Below are positions 15,391 to 23,696 of a DNA stretch of 32,894 bases, one piece after another. How positions within the stretch are numbered: position 1 is the first letter of the stretch; every line of letters begins with the position of its first letter. The stretch covers positions 1 through 32,894 of the forward strand of contig NZ_JADQBY010000023.1 of the NCBI RefSeq assembly GCF_016278385.1, read 5' to 3'. Made by a program: the position numbers and the translations under genes. A model generated the notes under the pieces. That model worked only from the letters and a program-made list of their open reading frames with translations. It was not told the origin of the DNA and ran no database searches. The DNA comes from Methanolobus sp. (GTDB taxonomy: Archaea; Halobacteriota; Methanosarcinia; Methanosarcinales; Methanosarcinaceae).

Positions 15391-18174
15391 TCATTCTCCG
15401 TTTATACTATCTCTAAGGAATTTGTGAAGGATGCCACCATTCATGTAATACTCTATTTCAATATCAGAGTTCAGGCGTACAAGGACATTAAAAGTTTTTT
15501 CGATTCCCTTATCTGATCTTGCAATAACTGTGAGTTCACCGAACGGTTTGAGTTCATCAATGCCTTTGATAGTGAATGTTTCTTTACCATCAAGTCCAAG
15601 GACTTCTGCAGATTCTCCTTCCCTGAACTGCAGCGGAAGTACTCCCATACCAACAAGGTTACTGCGGTGTATTCTCTCATACGATTCCGCAATAACTGCC
15701 TTGATACCAAGCAACTGGGTACCTTTTGCAGCCCAGTCACGTGAACTTCCAGTACCATATTCCTTACCGGCAATAACTACAAGTGGAGTACCTTCTTCTA
15801 CGTACTTCATAGCAGCATCATAGATTGGCAGTTCCTGGTTTTCGGGCTGGTGTATGGTCCATGAACCTTCTTTGCTTCCAACAAGCCTGTTCTTAAGGCG
15901 CACATTTCCAAATGTACCTCTCATCATAACTTCATGGTTACCACGCCTGGAACCGTATGAATTAAAGTTCTTTTCATCTACTCCCTTTGAGATCAGATAC
16001 TGACCTGCAGGATAGCTTGAGGGAATTGAGCCTGCCGGAGATATGTGGTCTGTAGTTATACTGTCAGCAACCATCACAAGAGCACGTGCATCTTTGATGT
16101 CGCTCAGTTTGTCCACATTAAGTGGGAAATCCTTGAAAAAAGGTGGTTCTTGGATATATGTTGAATTCTGGTCCCAGCCATAGAGTAATCCTTTCGGTGC
16201 ATCCAGGCTTCTCCAGAGATCAGTACCCTTGTAGACATTGGAATACTGCTCAATGAACATTTCAGGAGTTACAGCTTTGTGAATGCATTCATCAAGTTCT
16301 TCCTTGCCAGGCCATATATCTTTAAGGAAGACCGGCTGACCGTTAGGGTCACAGGCTATAGGCTCTTTCATAAGATCGATATCAACTGTGCCTGCAAGTG
16401 CGTAGGCAACAACAAGCATTGGTGATGCTAAGTAGTTTGCTTTTACCTGGGAGTTTATCCTGCCCTCAAAGTTCCTGTTTCCACTAAGAACTGCTGCAAC
16501 TGTGAGATCCTTTTCTTCTATCACACTTGAGACCGCTTCCCGTAGAGGGCCACTGTTTCCTATGCATGTAAGACAACCATAGCCTACAAGATGGAACCCT
16601 AGTGCATCGAGATAAGGCATAAGGTTGGCTGTCTTGAGGTAATCAGTAACTACACGGGAACCAGGTGCAAGACTTGTCTTTACGAAAGGTTTTACCTTAA
16701 GTCCCTTTTCGACAGCTTTCTTTGCAACCAATCCGGCCCCGATCATAAGAGATGGACTGGATGTGTTAGTACAGGATGTGATAGATGCAATAACAACTGA
16801 TCCGTGTGTAACAGCAACTACATCGTCTGCACACTTTATTTTAGTAATACCTGTTTGATGTGGATGTGTGATCTCTGAAACACTGTATCCGCCTTCCCCA
16901 AGCCAGCGGCTGTAGTCAGGATCATCACCGTTAGCATTTTTACCACTCTTTGCAGTGAAAACATCTTTTATCGTCTGGTGGAAAGCTCTTGACATTTCCT
17001 GAACAGGTATGCGGTCCTGTGGTCTTTTTGGTCCTGCAAGACTTGGTTCTACCGTGCTGATGTCAAGTTCAAGTGTTGATGTAAAGTCAGGCTCAACTGC
17101 TCCTTCTTCAAGGAAAAGGCTCTGCTCTTTACAGTACTGCCTTACAAGGTTTACCTGTTCTTCGCCTCTGCCTGTCATGAGCATGTAGTCCAGAGTAATC
17201 TCATCCACCGGGCAGAATCCCATTGTAGCACCGTATTCAGGAGCCATATTTGCAAGTACTGCTCTGTCAGTCAGTTCCAATGTTTTGTATCCTGGTCCGT
17301 AGAATTCCACAAATTTGCCAACAACTCCATGTTGTCTGAGCATTTCCACAACTGTAAGCACAAGGTCTGTGGACGTGATACCATCCCTAAGTTCTCCTGT
17401 GAGCTTAAAGCCTACAACTTCAGGAATTGGCATATAGTATGGTTGACCGAGCATAACAGCTTCAGCTTCAATTCCACCGACACCCCAACCAAGGACACCA
17501 AGTCCGTTTATCATGGTGGTATGGGAATCAGTACCTACAAGTGTATCAGGATAAGCGACAAGTTCGCCACCTTTTTCTCTCAGGTGGACAACTGATGCAA
17601 GGTACTCAAGGTTTACCTGGTGGATTATACCACTTGCAGGTGGCACTACTCTTAGATTATCAAAGGCATTCTGGGCCCAGTGTAGTAATTCATACCTTTC
17701 CTTGTTGCGGTGGAACTCATATTTCTCATTGCAGTTGCGGGCATAGGAAGTTCCATAGTAATCTACCTGTATTGAGTGGTCAATTACAAGGTCTGCAGGA
17801 ATAACAGGATTGATCGCTGAAGGGTCACCACCCAGTCTTTTCATGGCTGACCTTATGGCAGCAAGGTCCACTACTGCAGGAACGCCTGTAAAGTCCTGCA
17901 TGAGAACTCTTGAAGGAATGAATGGTATGTCTATTGCAGGAACTCCTTTAGGACTCCAGCCTGCAAGGTTTTTCACATCATCTTCGGTAATTACTTTACC
18001 ATCTACATTCCTGAGTATCGCTTCAAGCAAAACACGGATGGAGTAAGGTAATCTGGAAATGCTGGTAATTCCCAGTTCTTCCAGCTTATGTAAGCTATAG
18101 AAGTTTACCTTTTTATCGCCGATATTGATGGTCTGTTTGGATCCGAAAGGATCTTTAAAATCATCACTTGTCAT
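15391..18174 (-). CDS. acnA: Aconitate hydratase A (AcnA/IRP1 type)
   Basis: The enzyme isomerises citrate to isocitrate. At 927 residues it is a full-length AcnA/IRP1-type protein, not the smaller archaeal aconitase. The three [4Fe-4S] ligands are Cys468 (ITSCTNTS) and Cys534 and Cys537 (GCLTCIGNSG), with the same spacing as Escherichia coli AcnA. DSHTTMINGLGVLGWGVGGI and the swivel-domain GKEYGTGSSRDWAAKG motif are intact. The bacterial-type form suggests ancient transfer from bacteria (inference). An AGGTGA site precedes the ATG. Citrate synthase follows on the same strand, so the two consecutive reactions are linked. Confidence 0.97.
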   Translation of the reverse strand: MTSDDFKDPFGSKQTINIGDKKVNFYSLHKLEELGITSISRLPYSIRVLLEAILRNVDGKVITEDDVKNLAGWSPKGVPAIDIPFIPSRVLMQDFTGVPAVVDLAAIRSAMKRLGGDPSAINPVIPADLVIDHSIQVDYYGTSYARNCNEKYEFHRNKERYELLHWAQNAFDNLRVVPPASGIIHQVNLEYLASVVHLREKGGELVAYPDTLVGTDSHTTMINGLGVLGWGVGGIEAEAVMLGQPYYMPIPEVVGFKLTGELRDGITSTDLVLTVVEMLRQHGVVGKFVEFYGPGYKTLELTDRAVLANMAPEYGATMGFCPVDEITLDYMLMTGRGEEQVNLVRQYCKEQSLFLEEGAVEPDFTSTLELDISTVEPSLAGPKRPQDRIPVQEMSRAFHQTIKDVFTAKSGKNANGDDPDYSRWLGEGGYSVSEITHPHQTGITKIKCADDVVAVTHGSVVIASITSCTNTSSPSLMIGAGLVAKKAVEKGLKVKPFVKTSLAPGSRVVTDYLKTANLMPYLDALGFHLVGYGCLTCIGNSGPLREAVSSVIEEKDLTVAAVLSGNRNFEGRINSQVKANYLASPMLVVAYALAGTVDIDLMKEPIACDPNGQPVFLKDIWPGKEELDECIHKAVTPEMFIEQYSNVYKGTDLWRSLDAPKGLLYGWDQNSTYIQEPPFFKDFPLNVDKLSDIKDARALVMVADSITTDHISPAGSIPSSYPAGQYLISKGVDEKNFNSYGSRRGNHEVMMRGTFGNVRLKNRLVGSKEGSWTIHQPENQELPIYDAAMKYVEEGTPLVVIAGKEYGTGSSRDWAAKGTQLLGIKAVIAESYERIHRSNLVGMGVLPLQFREGESAEVLGLDGKETFTIKGIDELKPFGELTVIARSDKGIEKTFNVLVRLNSDIEIEYYMNGGILHKFLRDSINGE

Positions 18175-18414
18175 AATGTCACCTCTTAAAATATAATCTT
18201 TGATTATGATATTTGTATAAGATCAAAACCGACTTTCTGCCGGATTTCTGTACCTGTGCCTTCTGGCACTCCTATCCATTCACATATATTCCCCGCTTTT
18301 TCTATTATAATAACACAATAGTGACTTGTCTGCAGGGTGTTTTGACTAGGGAATAAAAACCTGCATTGGAATAAATAAGTTTGCCCTCATGAAACCTTTT
18401 CCATGAACTATTTT
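18175..18414. other. Upstream region of aconitase
   Basis: No gene is seen. It holds the aconitase promoter on the minus strand (a possible TATA box is GGAATATATGTG at 18293-18282) and a small GTGCC-TTCT-GGCAC hairpin (18256-18269). Confidence 0.3.
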
Positions 18415-18690
18415 TGATGTCCAATTGTACCGTTAAAAAATATGGATAATCAAGATTTGTAATATCACAGAGACACGGTTCAGACAGAATCCAAGATATC
18501 TGATGGGAAATGTAGGATTGTTTGGATGTGGTTGTGTGTGCACAATTAAGTACAGTATTCAAGATTATCTTCGTGAATATGCAGAAATTGTTGGACTAAG
18601 GAAAAAACAGTTATCGGTTGGATTTGCAGGTGTGGGGAAGAACGGGAGTATTTTGTTTTAACTTGCATCAAATGAAAGCACTAACAAACA
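18415..18690 (+). pseudogene. Transposase N-terminal relic (IS1/ISNCY-like)
   Basis: Fragments scattered over three frames resemble a zinc-ribbon transposase start: SNCTVKKYG (18421-18447), SRFVISQRHG (18451-18480), and further on TKEKTVIGWICRCGEEREYF. The last recalls the TVLRWL-x-RAGEH helix-turn-helix of IS1/ISNCY-type transposases. Several stops and shifts break it. The call is tentative, since it rests on short motif resemblance. Confidence 0.35.
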
Positions 18691-18769
18691 AGGGAATTAT
18701 TCAGTATAGTGGAAGCTACATTAAATCAAGGAATATTTACCAGAAACCTACAGTGGAGACGCGTTGGAA

Positions 18770-18866
18770 TAATCGATTTTTCAAAATATTTGCAGGCATA
18801 ACTGGATGTTTTGTCGGAAATAAAAAAGCACAAATAATCCTTAAAATGATTGAGCGTATGACATGA
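18770..18866 (+). pseudogene. Relic copy of the 19706 small gene
   Basis: The last 28 codons read FFKIFAGITGCFVGNKKAQI then ILKMIERM. The intact gene at 19706 ends FTKYLQAGLNLFVGNEKAEL then ITKKIEQM. The DNA is also alike (AAATATTTGCAGGC and TTTTGTCGGAAAT are shared exactly). The upstream part does not match, so this is a 5'-truncated, same-orientation duplicate next to the transposase relic. Confidence 0.7.
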
Positions 18867-18975
18867 ATGGTGTTAAACTGATAGTCGTACCTCTACTGAT
18901 TCTCTAATTGCGTAACTGCTGAATTAAATTATGATTTTAATTATGTTGATAGTGTTAACATCGGTAGCATGCAAA

Positions 18976-18992
18976 CATTAATATATAAGTGG
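18976..18992 (+). promoter_or_regulatory. Promoter of the three-gene unknown operon
   Basis: ACATTAATATATAAGTGGC contains a strong TATA box about 50 bases before the ATG at 19038. A TGTTAACA palindrome (18953-18960) lies just upstream and may bind a regulator. Confidence 0.5.
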
Positions 18993-19037
18993 CAGTATAT
19001 TTTTTGCTGTTATAAATTAGTAAGATAGAGGGATAAA

Positions 19038-19376
19038 ATGGTAATAGAAATACTAAGTTATAAGGAAAGTTTTCTAAACCCGCTGTTAAAAATGGTTACT
19101 CCAATATTGTTTGTCATTGGGGTATATTATTTTTATCAAGCCCGACAGGCATATGGCGGAGAGATACAGAAGATTGCAAATTTGTTGTTTGCAGGTGGAA
19201 TAGCAGGTTTTATTGCTATGGCCTTCAGGTATGGTGGCGACAAAATCGTCTCATGGAAATGGGGCGAGAGTGTATTCATCCTTATCTTTGCAATTATCAG
19301 CGTATACGTGGCGTATCTTGTAAGGAATAGGTTAATTGTAGCTGCCAGAGCACTTGGGATAATGGAGGATGAATAA
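19038..19376 (+). CDS. Three-helix membrane protein, unknown, paralog of the next gene
   Basis: This 112-residue protein has transmembrane helices near residues 17-33, 45-64 and 75-96. The first ends with the motif YYFYQARQAYGG, and FRYGG follows the second. The C terminus is cytoplasmic and charged (ARALGIMEDE). I do not recognise a family. The next gene encodes a protein of the same layout and motif, so the two probably form a heteromer. A GAGGG ribosome site (19028-19032) sets the start. The stop abuts the next ATG directly. Confidence 0.85.
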   Translation: MVIEILSYKESFLNPLLKMVTPILFVIGVYYFYQARQAYGGEIQKIANLLFAGGIAGFIAMAFRYGGDKIVSWKWGESVFILIFAIISVYVAYLVRNRLIVAARALGIMEDE

Positions 19377-19703
19377 ATGTCTGCTTTATTTGATTATTCT
19401 ACAAGTCCACTCAACCCGGGGCTAAAAATACTTACAACCTTGCTGTTCTTCGTAGTCGCGATCATTTACTATGATGCAAGGACAAAGTATGGTGGAGCAG
19501 TGCGAAATTTTATTAGCCTTTTATTAGTTTTTGCATTGTTATTTGCCATGTCGTCCCTGTTCCGCTACTTCGGACACGGAACTGATTTCGGATTCACAAA
19601 TGATTACTCTCTTAAATGGTTGCAGAGTTTATTTTTAATGCTGTCTTCATTGTTCTATGTACTTGCGGGAAGAAAATTACTTGGATTGTTTGGGGGTAAA
19701 TGA
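19377..19703 (+). CDS. Three-helix membrane protein, unknown, paralog of the previous gene
   Basis: This 108-residue protein has helices near 16-32, 43-61 and 84-103. Its first helix ends IIYYDARTKYGG, matching YYFYQARQAYGG of the upstream protein; FRYFGHG matches its FRYGG. The two arose by tandem duplication and diverged. The ribosome site GGAGGATGA lies within the 3' end of the previous gene. Downstream coupling is tight: the stop overlaps the possible ATG at 19700. Function unknown; a small membrane complex is likely (inference). Confidence 0.85.
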   Translation: MSALFDYSTSPLNPGLKILTTLLFFVVAIIYYDARTKYGGAVRNFISLLLVFALLFAMSSLFRYFGHGTDFGFTNDYSLKWLQSLFLMLSSLFYVLAGRKLLGLFGGK

Positions 19704-19705
19704 AA

Positions 19706-19933
19706 ATGGCAGGATTATCGGATCAGGTTGTTAGTTTACTGGAACCACACATTGGGAAGACAATGGCACAGGCCTCAGTTAAAACACAATGCAAAAAAAT
19801 AGGAATTACACCCGAACAGCTTTCTTCTGCACACTTAAATGAATTTACAAAATATTTGCAGGCAGGGCTGAATCTTTTTGTCGGAAATGAAAAGGCAGAG
19901 CTAATTACTAAAAAGATCGAGCAGATGAAATAA
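19706..19933 (+). CDS. Small helical cytoplasmic protein of the unknown operon
   Basis: This 75-residue protein has no signal or membrane segment. It looks like two or three helices (LSDQVVSLLEPHIGKTMAQA; LNEFTKYLQAGLNLFVGNEK; AELITKKIEQMK). The N-terminal half resembles small archaeal helical domains in general, but I cannot name a family. An ATG at 19700 overlaps the preceding stop (ATGA), but GGGGGT (19692-19697) is only two bases from it and well spaced from the ATG at 19706, which I prefer. A truncated relic of the same gene lies at 18770-18866. Confidence 0.8.
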   Translation: MAGLSDQVVSLLEPHIGKTMAQASVKTQCKKIGITPEQLSSAHLNEFTKYLQAGLNLFVGNEKAELITKKIEQMK

Positions 19934-20419
19934 ACCGTTTTTGAGGTTTATTTACCTACATTCTTAGAAACGATCAAATCATATCAAATCTAATTTGATT
20001 GTCTCTGATTTTTTTATTTAGGTCACTCACTAATCCATAAGTTCTATACTTAAATTTTGCTCTTTTTAATATCCACAATCAACTTTGACTTTCATACCCA
20101 CGTTTTAGCTAAAATGACATTGAAATGGAACCCATAGGGCAGTATAGTGGTTTATTATGTCTTAATTCAAGAAGCCATTACAAGTCATTCAGAGCAACCA
20201 TCGTATAGGTTTTAGATATAGGTATTCCTTAATTTCCATAGTACTATACCCAGTACTCCATAAAGTATGGTTTAACTCCTTTTAGTACGAGTATATATAT
20301 ATATATATATATATATATTCACAAAAATATGATGCAAAGTAGGGTATGTACCCCCTAATTACTTACATTTTGACAACAAGGTTACCAAATCAGCACACAT
20401 CTTTTTTTGAACCTTGCTT
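19934..20419. other. Gap with TA tract
   Basis: No gene is seen. AAACC-GTTTTTGA-GGTTT just after the operon (about 19932-19949) may be a weak terminator. The rest is AT-rich, with the TA tract at 20292-20319. Confidence 0.4.
20292..20319. repeat. (TA)n dinucleotide tract
   Basis: About 14 TA units in a row form a pure simple-sequence repeat between the unknown operon and a membrane protein gene. It is easily melted and prone to slippage, and may vary between strains. Confidence 0.95.
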
Positions 20420-20842
20420 TCATACAATTCCCAGGTCAAGTGCTAATGATAATACAATAGCTATTATCGAGAAAGCAAATATCACCAGGTAATTCATGCG
20501 TTCCTTTGAGACGGACAAACTCCACATGATATATTGTAATCCGTGGTAATCATTCTCAGTCAAAGGAGTCCTGTTCTCAATTTTCTTAAGCAACTCCAGG
20601 TTTCTCAGAACACTTACCCGGCGTGTTGCAATGTGATATCTGTGTGCGAAAAACACCAGATATCCTATAACACCCAGGTAGAATAGAACTTTTGAAATTA
20701 CCCCGCTATAATAATCTGCGATAATAATCAGTCTTAAGAAGATTGCCGATACAAGTCCTAGCCAGAAGTAGAACTGTATCCTCTTTAAGCTGTAACCTTC
20801 CGGGATATTTATGCTATTTATGCTTGTGACTGTTTGAGTCAT
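20420..20842 (-). CDS. Small membrane protein, unknown
   Basis: This 140-residue protein has three transmembrane helices, near 24-43, 48-66 and 117-138, and a charged middle loop (ATRRVSVLRNLELLKKIENR, then TPLTENDYHGLQY). No family is recognised. It stands alone, facing the operon at 19038-19933 across the TA tract. No function can be inferred. Confidence 0.75.
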   Translation of the reverse strand: MTQTVTSINSINIPEGYSLKRIQFYFWLGLVSAIFLRLIIIADYYSGVISKVLFYLGVIGYLVFFAHRYHIATRRVSVLRNLELLKKIENRTPLTENDYHGLQYIMWSLSVSKERMNYLVIFAFSIIAIVLSLALDLGIV

Positions 20843-21019
20843 TATATCTTTCTACCTGTTATTTTGTTTTCGATAATTCGTTTTTATGTTTAATCAGAAG
20901 ACAGATTCCTATTACCGTCTTTATTGTATTTAAGTATTTTGTAATATTTTGTGTGTTGGCAGTATATGACTAAATAATTACCCTCCATTTTTCATAATTA
21001 TTCTTTCACTGGCATAAGC

Positions 21020-21283
21020 AACAAAATCCATGTGTCTATTGGTGACAATGTTATCGGGATTCCGGAAGAGAAAATCGAATCAGTATTTGATGATTTCTAT
21101 CAGGTGGATGGGTCGCTTACAAGAACATATGGAGGTGCAGGTATTGGTTTATTCATAAGTAAAAAGATAATCATAAACCATGGCGCAGACATCTGGCTGG
21201 AAAGCAAAACGGAAACCGGAACCATAGTTCATGTGATACTTCCTGTCAATTATAGCAAGAAAGCTGCATCTGTAATTAAATGA
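21020..21283 (+). pseudogene. Histidine kinase ATPase-domain relic
   Basis: The piece reads NKIHVSIGDNVIGIPEEKIE then SVFDDFYQVDGSLTRTYGG, AGIGLFISKKI and TGTIVHVILP. These are the G1 (DNxIGI, with Val for the usual Gly), F and G2 boxes and C terminus of a HATPase_c domain. The frame begins abruptly (stop at 20975-20977) and has no HisKA, N box or sensor. A GTG at 21032 could start an 83-residue fragment but no ribosome site supports it. It is the 3' remnant of a larger kinase, clearly different from the one at 1905. Confidence 0.8.
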
Positions 21284-21411
21284 AGATTGATGTGGCTAGA
21301 AAGACTGAATATATCAACTTAATTTTTCCGAAATTCAAGAAATATTAATAATGAAAAACAAAACAAGTAAAGTTGACGGAGGATACTAAATAGAATATTT
21401 AGATAAAGGAA

Positions 21412-21591
21412 TTAACATTCCAGACAATCAACTGGTCTCTTTAAGAATGCTTTTATCATTCCATTTTCATCTGTATCTTCTGAGAAGCGTATAAGTTCCC
21501 AGCCGTCTACACCGAGTTTATTCAGATCCTCTTTTGTACTGTCCCATTCTCCATAGCGGACAGATCTTATGTCATATTCCCATGGTGCCAT
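21412..21591 (-). CDS. Small DUF4177-like protein
   Basis: This 59-residue protein begins MAPWEYDIRSVRYGEWDS and continues LNKLGVDGWELIRFSEDTDE then GMIKAFLKRP. The pattern W-E-Y, L-x-x-L-G-x-D-G-W-E-L and A-F-L-K-R is that of DUF4177 proteins, small beta-alpha domains of unknown role. GAGGT before the ATG gives a well-placed ribosome site, and a TATA box (TTTATATAAC, about 21658-21649 on the minus strand) lies upstream. Confidence 0.8.
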   Translation of the reverse strand: MAPWEYDIRSVRYGEWDSTKEDLNKLGVDGWELIRFSEDTDENGMIKAFLKRPVDCLEC

Positions 21592-21759
21592 TTTCTAACC
21601 TCTTATCGCATTATGTTTAATGAGTATACATTATTGTATAATCGCGTTATATAAATAACTTGTCAAAAAATCAAGTTGTGTTTAAAACAACTAAATTTGA
21701 TTTTAAGGGGGCACCAATTAATACCAAATCTATTTTGAGATTAAAAAAGAATGCCGGTA

Positions 21760-21780
21760 AACCGGAATTGAATTCCGGTT
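21760..21780. terminator. Perfect hairpin AACCGGAAT/ATTCCGGTT
   Basis: Nine-base arms (21760-21768 and 21772-21780) pair perfectly around TGA. A second hairpin, AATAGCAG/CTGCTATT, sits at 21798-21824. They lie just past the end of the small gene at 21858 on the minus strand and upstream of the DUF4177-like gene, so either may end the minus-strand transcript. Confidence 0.4.
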
Positions 21781-21857
21781 ATTATTAACATATAAAAAAT
21801 AGCAGCTAGTATTAGCCTGCTATTAATGATTAGTAATTGGGCAAGTTATCCGGAAAA

Positions 21858-22124
21858 TTACTGGCGAGATATCTTTTTAATGCTTTCAAGATCCATTTTC
21901 TCTTTAGAAAGCCCGTCAAAAATCCTGCTTTTATCGATCCACATATCGGATGCACTTTGCAGACCCTGGGATTTGTGAGGTGCGTACTCTACTTTAAACC
22001 CTGGGGTAATTGCAGCTTCACCAGTGACAGAACTACTAAAGGCCTTTTGAAACAGCGAACTGTTAGGATCATTTGTGATCTTTGCTTCTGTCAAAATCTC
22101 CTCATCATTCTTGTTGTCAGTCAT
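21858..22124 (-). CDS. Small hydrophilic protein, unknown
   Basis: This 88-residue protein is soluble and charged, without membrane segments or cysteines (MTDNKNDEEILTEAKITNDP at the start; SKEKMDLESIKKISRQ at the end). I recognise no family. No clear ribosome site precedes the ATG. The opposite strand also carries an open frame here, but its composition (many Cys, Phe and Arg) is that of a shadow. Existence is likely but not certain. Confidence 0.5.
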   Translation of the reverse strand: MTDNKNDEEILTEAKITNDPNSSLFQKAFSSSVTGEAAITPGFKVEYAPHKSQGLQSASDMWIDKSRIFDGLSKEKMDLESIKKISRQ

Positions 22125-22307
22125 ATATCAGTAGATTGATCTCATGATTCTTAAAGGATTCTGACAATTGTATAAAATAGAATATGAAAACAGAACTTCT
22201 AAATTCAGCGGCATATCTTTATTAGATAAAGCGGCTGTCTTTTTATGGGAGTATAATTCAAAATATTCTTATTTTCTTTATGTGTTTCATAGGTCGTGGG
22301 TGATCAT

Positions 22308-23696
22308 GTGGTCAGGTTAGAAAAAGATACTTTAGGAAAAGTAGAGGTAGCTGATGATGTATACTATGGCCCTCAGACTGCAAGAGCAGTAGACAATTTC
22401 AGGGTAAGTGGTGAGAGCTTACCAATGGAGTTCATAAAAGCTCAGGCAGCTATAAAAATAGCATCTGCAAAGGCCAATATTAAAGCTGGCAAACTCGATT
22501 CTCAGATTGGGGACTCAATAATTGAAGCTGCATTTGAGATTAGAAATGGGAAACTGGAAGATCAGTTTGTTGTCGATGCTTTTCAGTCTGGTGCGGGTAC
22601 TTCACAGAACATGAATGCAAATGAAGTAATCGCTAACCGTGCACTTGAGATCTTAGGGTTTGAAAAAGGAAGATACGATATCATCCATCCAAATGACCAC
22701 GTAAACATGTCCCAGTCCTCAAATGATACGACTCATACAGCCATTCACATTTCAGCGGCTGAAATCCTAAAGGCAGATCTTATTCCGGTAATTGATGATT
22801 TTCTGTACACTCTCAACAAGAGATCCATTGAGTTCATGCTGGTTGTCAAACCAGGGCGAACACATCTGCAGGATGCAGTTCCAATCACGCTTGGTCAGGA
22901 ATTCAGCGGCTATGCCAGAATGATAGAAATTGATAGGGAAAGGTTACTACAAGCTCTGGATGGCCTGCTTGAGTTGAATATGGGTGGAACTGCCGTGGGA
23001 ACAAGATTGAATGTCCCTCCCGGTTTTTCAGATATTACTATCAGTGAGATGAGGGATATAACAGGGATTGAATTCAGGATGGTTAAAAATACCTTTGAAG
23101 CAACCCAGGGTGCTGGTGCCATACTTGCCTCTTCTGCCGCACTCAGAGGTCTTGCAGTAAGTCTTACTAAGATAGCAAATGATCTGCGTTTGCTTTCAAG
23201 TGGCCCAAGGGCAGGAATGGGCGAGTTAAACCTTCCGGCAGTGCAGCCAGGGTCATCGATTATGCCCGGAAAGGTCAATCCGGTTATGGCGGAAATGCTC
23301 AATATGGTATGTTTTCAAGTAATCGGTAACGATACTGCTATTATGATGGCGGCACAGGCAGGGCAGCTTGAACTCAATGTATTCACACCACTTCTTGCCC
23401 GCAATCTTCTCCAGTCTATTAAGATACTTGCAGGGGCAATTGATTCTTTCAACAGGAAATGCCTTGCAGGTCTGAGTGTCAACATTCAAAGGTGTGCAGA
23501 GCTTGCCGGTTCGAGTCTCGCATTGGTAACTTCTCTTGTTCCTGTAATCGGTTATGATAAAGCTGCTGAGCTAGCTCACCGGGCGCACAGCGAGACTCTT
23601 TCAATCAAGGATGTCGTTATTGAACAGGGATTGTTTACAAGCAAAGAAATAAAAGACCTTCTGGATCCAATGAAATTAACGGGGGCTAACAGATGA
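22308..23696 (+). CDS. Class II fumarase/aspartase family enzyme (probable fumarase)
   Basis: A family lyase that hydrates fumarate to malate, or deaminates aspartate to fumarate. Family signatures are all present: [55 protein letters not shown] with the catalytic-region His, and [16 protein letters not shown] (GSSxMPxKxN). The GAGTS and HVNMSQS segments resemble aspartases; [13 protein letters not shown] resembles fumarases. The location before fumarate reductase fits either. The start is uncertain: GTG at 22308 has GGTGA (22299-22303) five bases upstream; a GTG at 22296 is also in frame. It overlaps the next gene by four bases (ATGA), so expression is coupled. Confidence 0.9.
   Translation: MVRLEKDTLGKVEVADDVYYGPQTARAVDNFRVSGESLPMEFIKAQAAIKIASAKANIKAGKLDSQIGDSIIEAAFEIRNGKLEDQFVVDAFQSGAGTSQNMNANEVIANRALEILGFEKGRYDIIHPNDHVNMSQSSNDTTHTAIHISAAEILKADLIPVIDDFLYTLNKRSIEFMLVVKPGRTHLQDAVPITLGQEFSGYARMIEIDRERLLQALDGLLELNMGGTAVGTRLNVPPGFSDITISEMRDITGIEFRMVKNTFEATQGAGAILASSAALRGLAVSLTKIANDLRLLSSGPRAGMGELNLPAVQPGSSIMPGKVNPVMAEMLNMVCFQVIGNDTAIMMAAQAGQLELNVFTPLLARNLLQSIKILAGAIDSFNRKCLAGLSVNIQRCAELAGSSLALVTSLVPVIGYDKAAELAHRAHSETLSIKDVVIEQGLFTSKEIKDLLDPMKLTGANR

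Noticed and set aside
18618-18866. 82-residue open frame as a real gene
   Set aside because: Only its last 28 codons resemble a real protein (the 19706 gene); the rest looks like fused relic sequence.
20292-20319. TA tract as a replication origin
   Set aside because: No origin recognition boxes or Cdc6/Orc1 gene are nearby.
21837-22139. 100-residue open frame on the plus strand
   Set aside because: It lies opposite a better candidate on the minus strand and has a composition (Cys, Phe and Arg rich) typical of a shadow frame.
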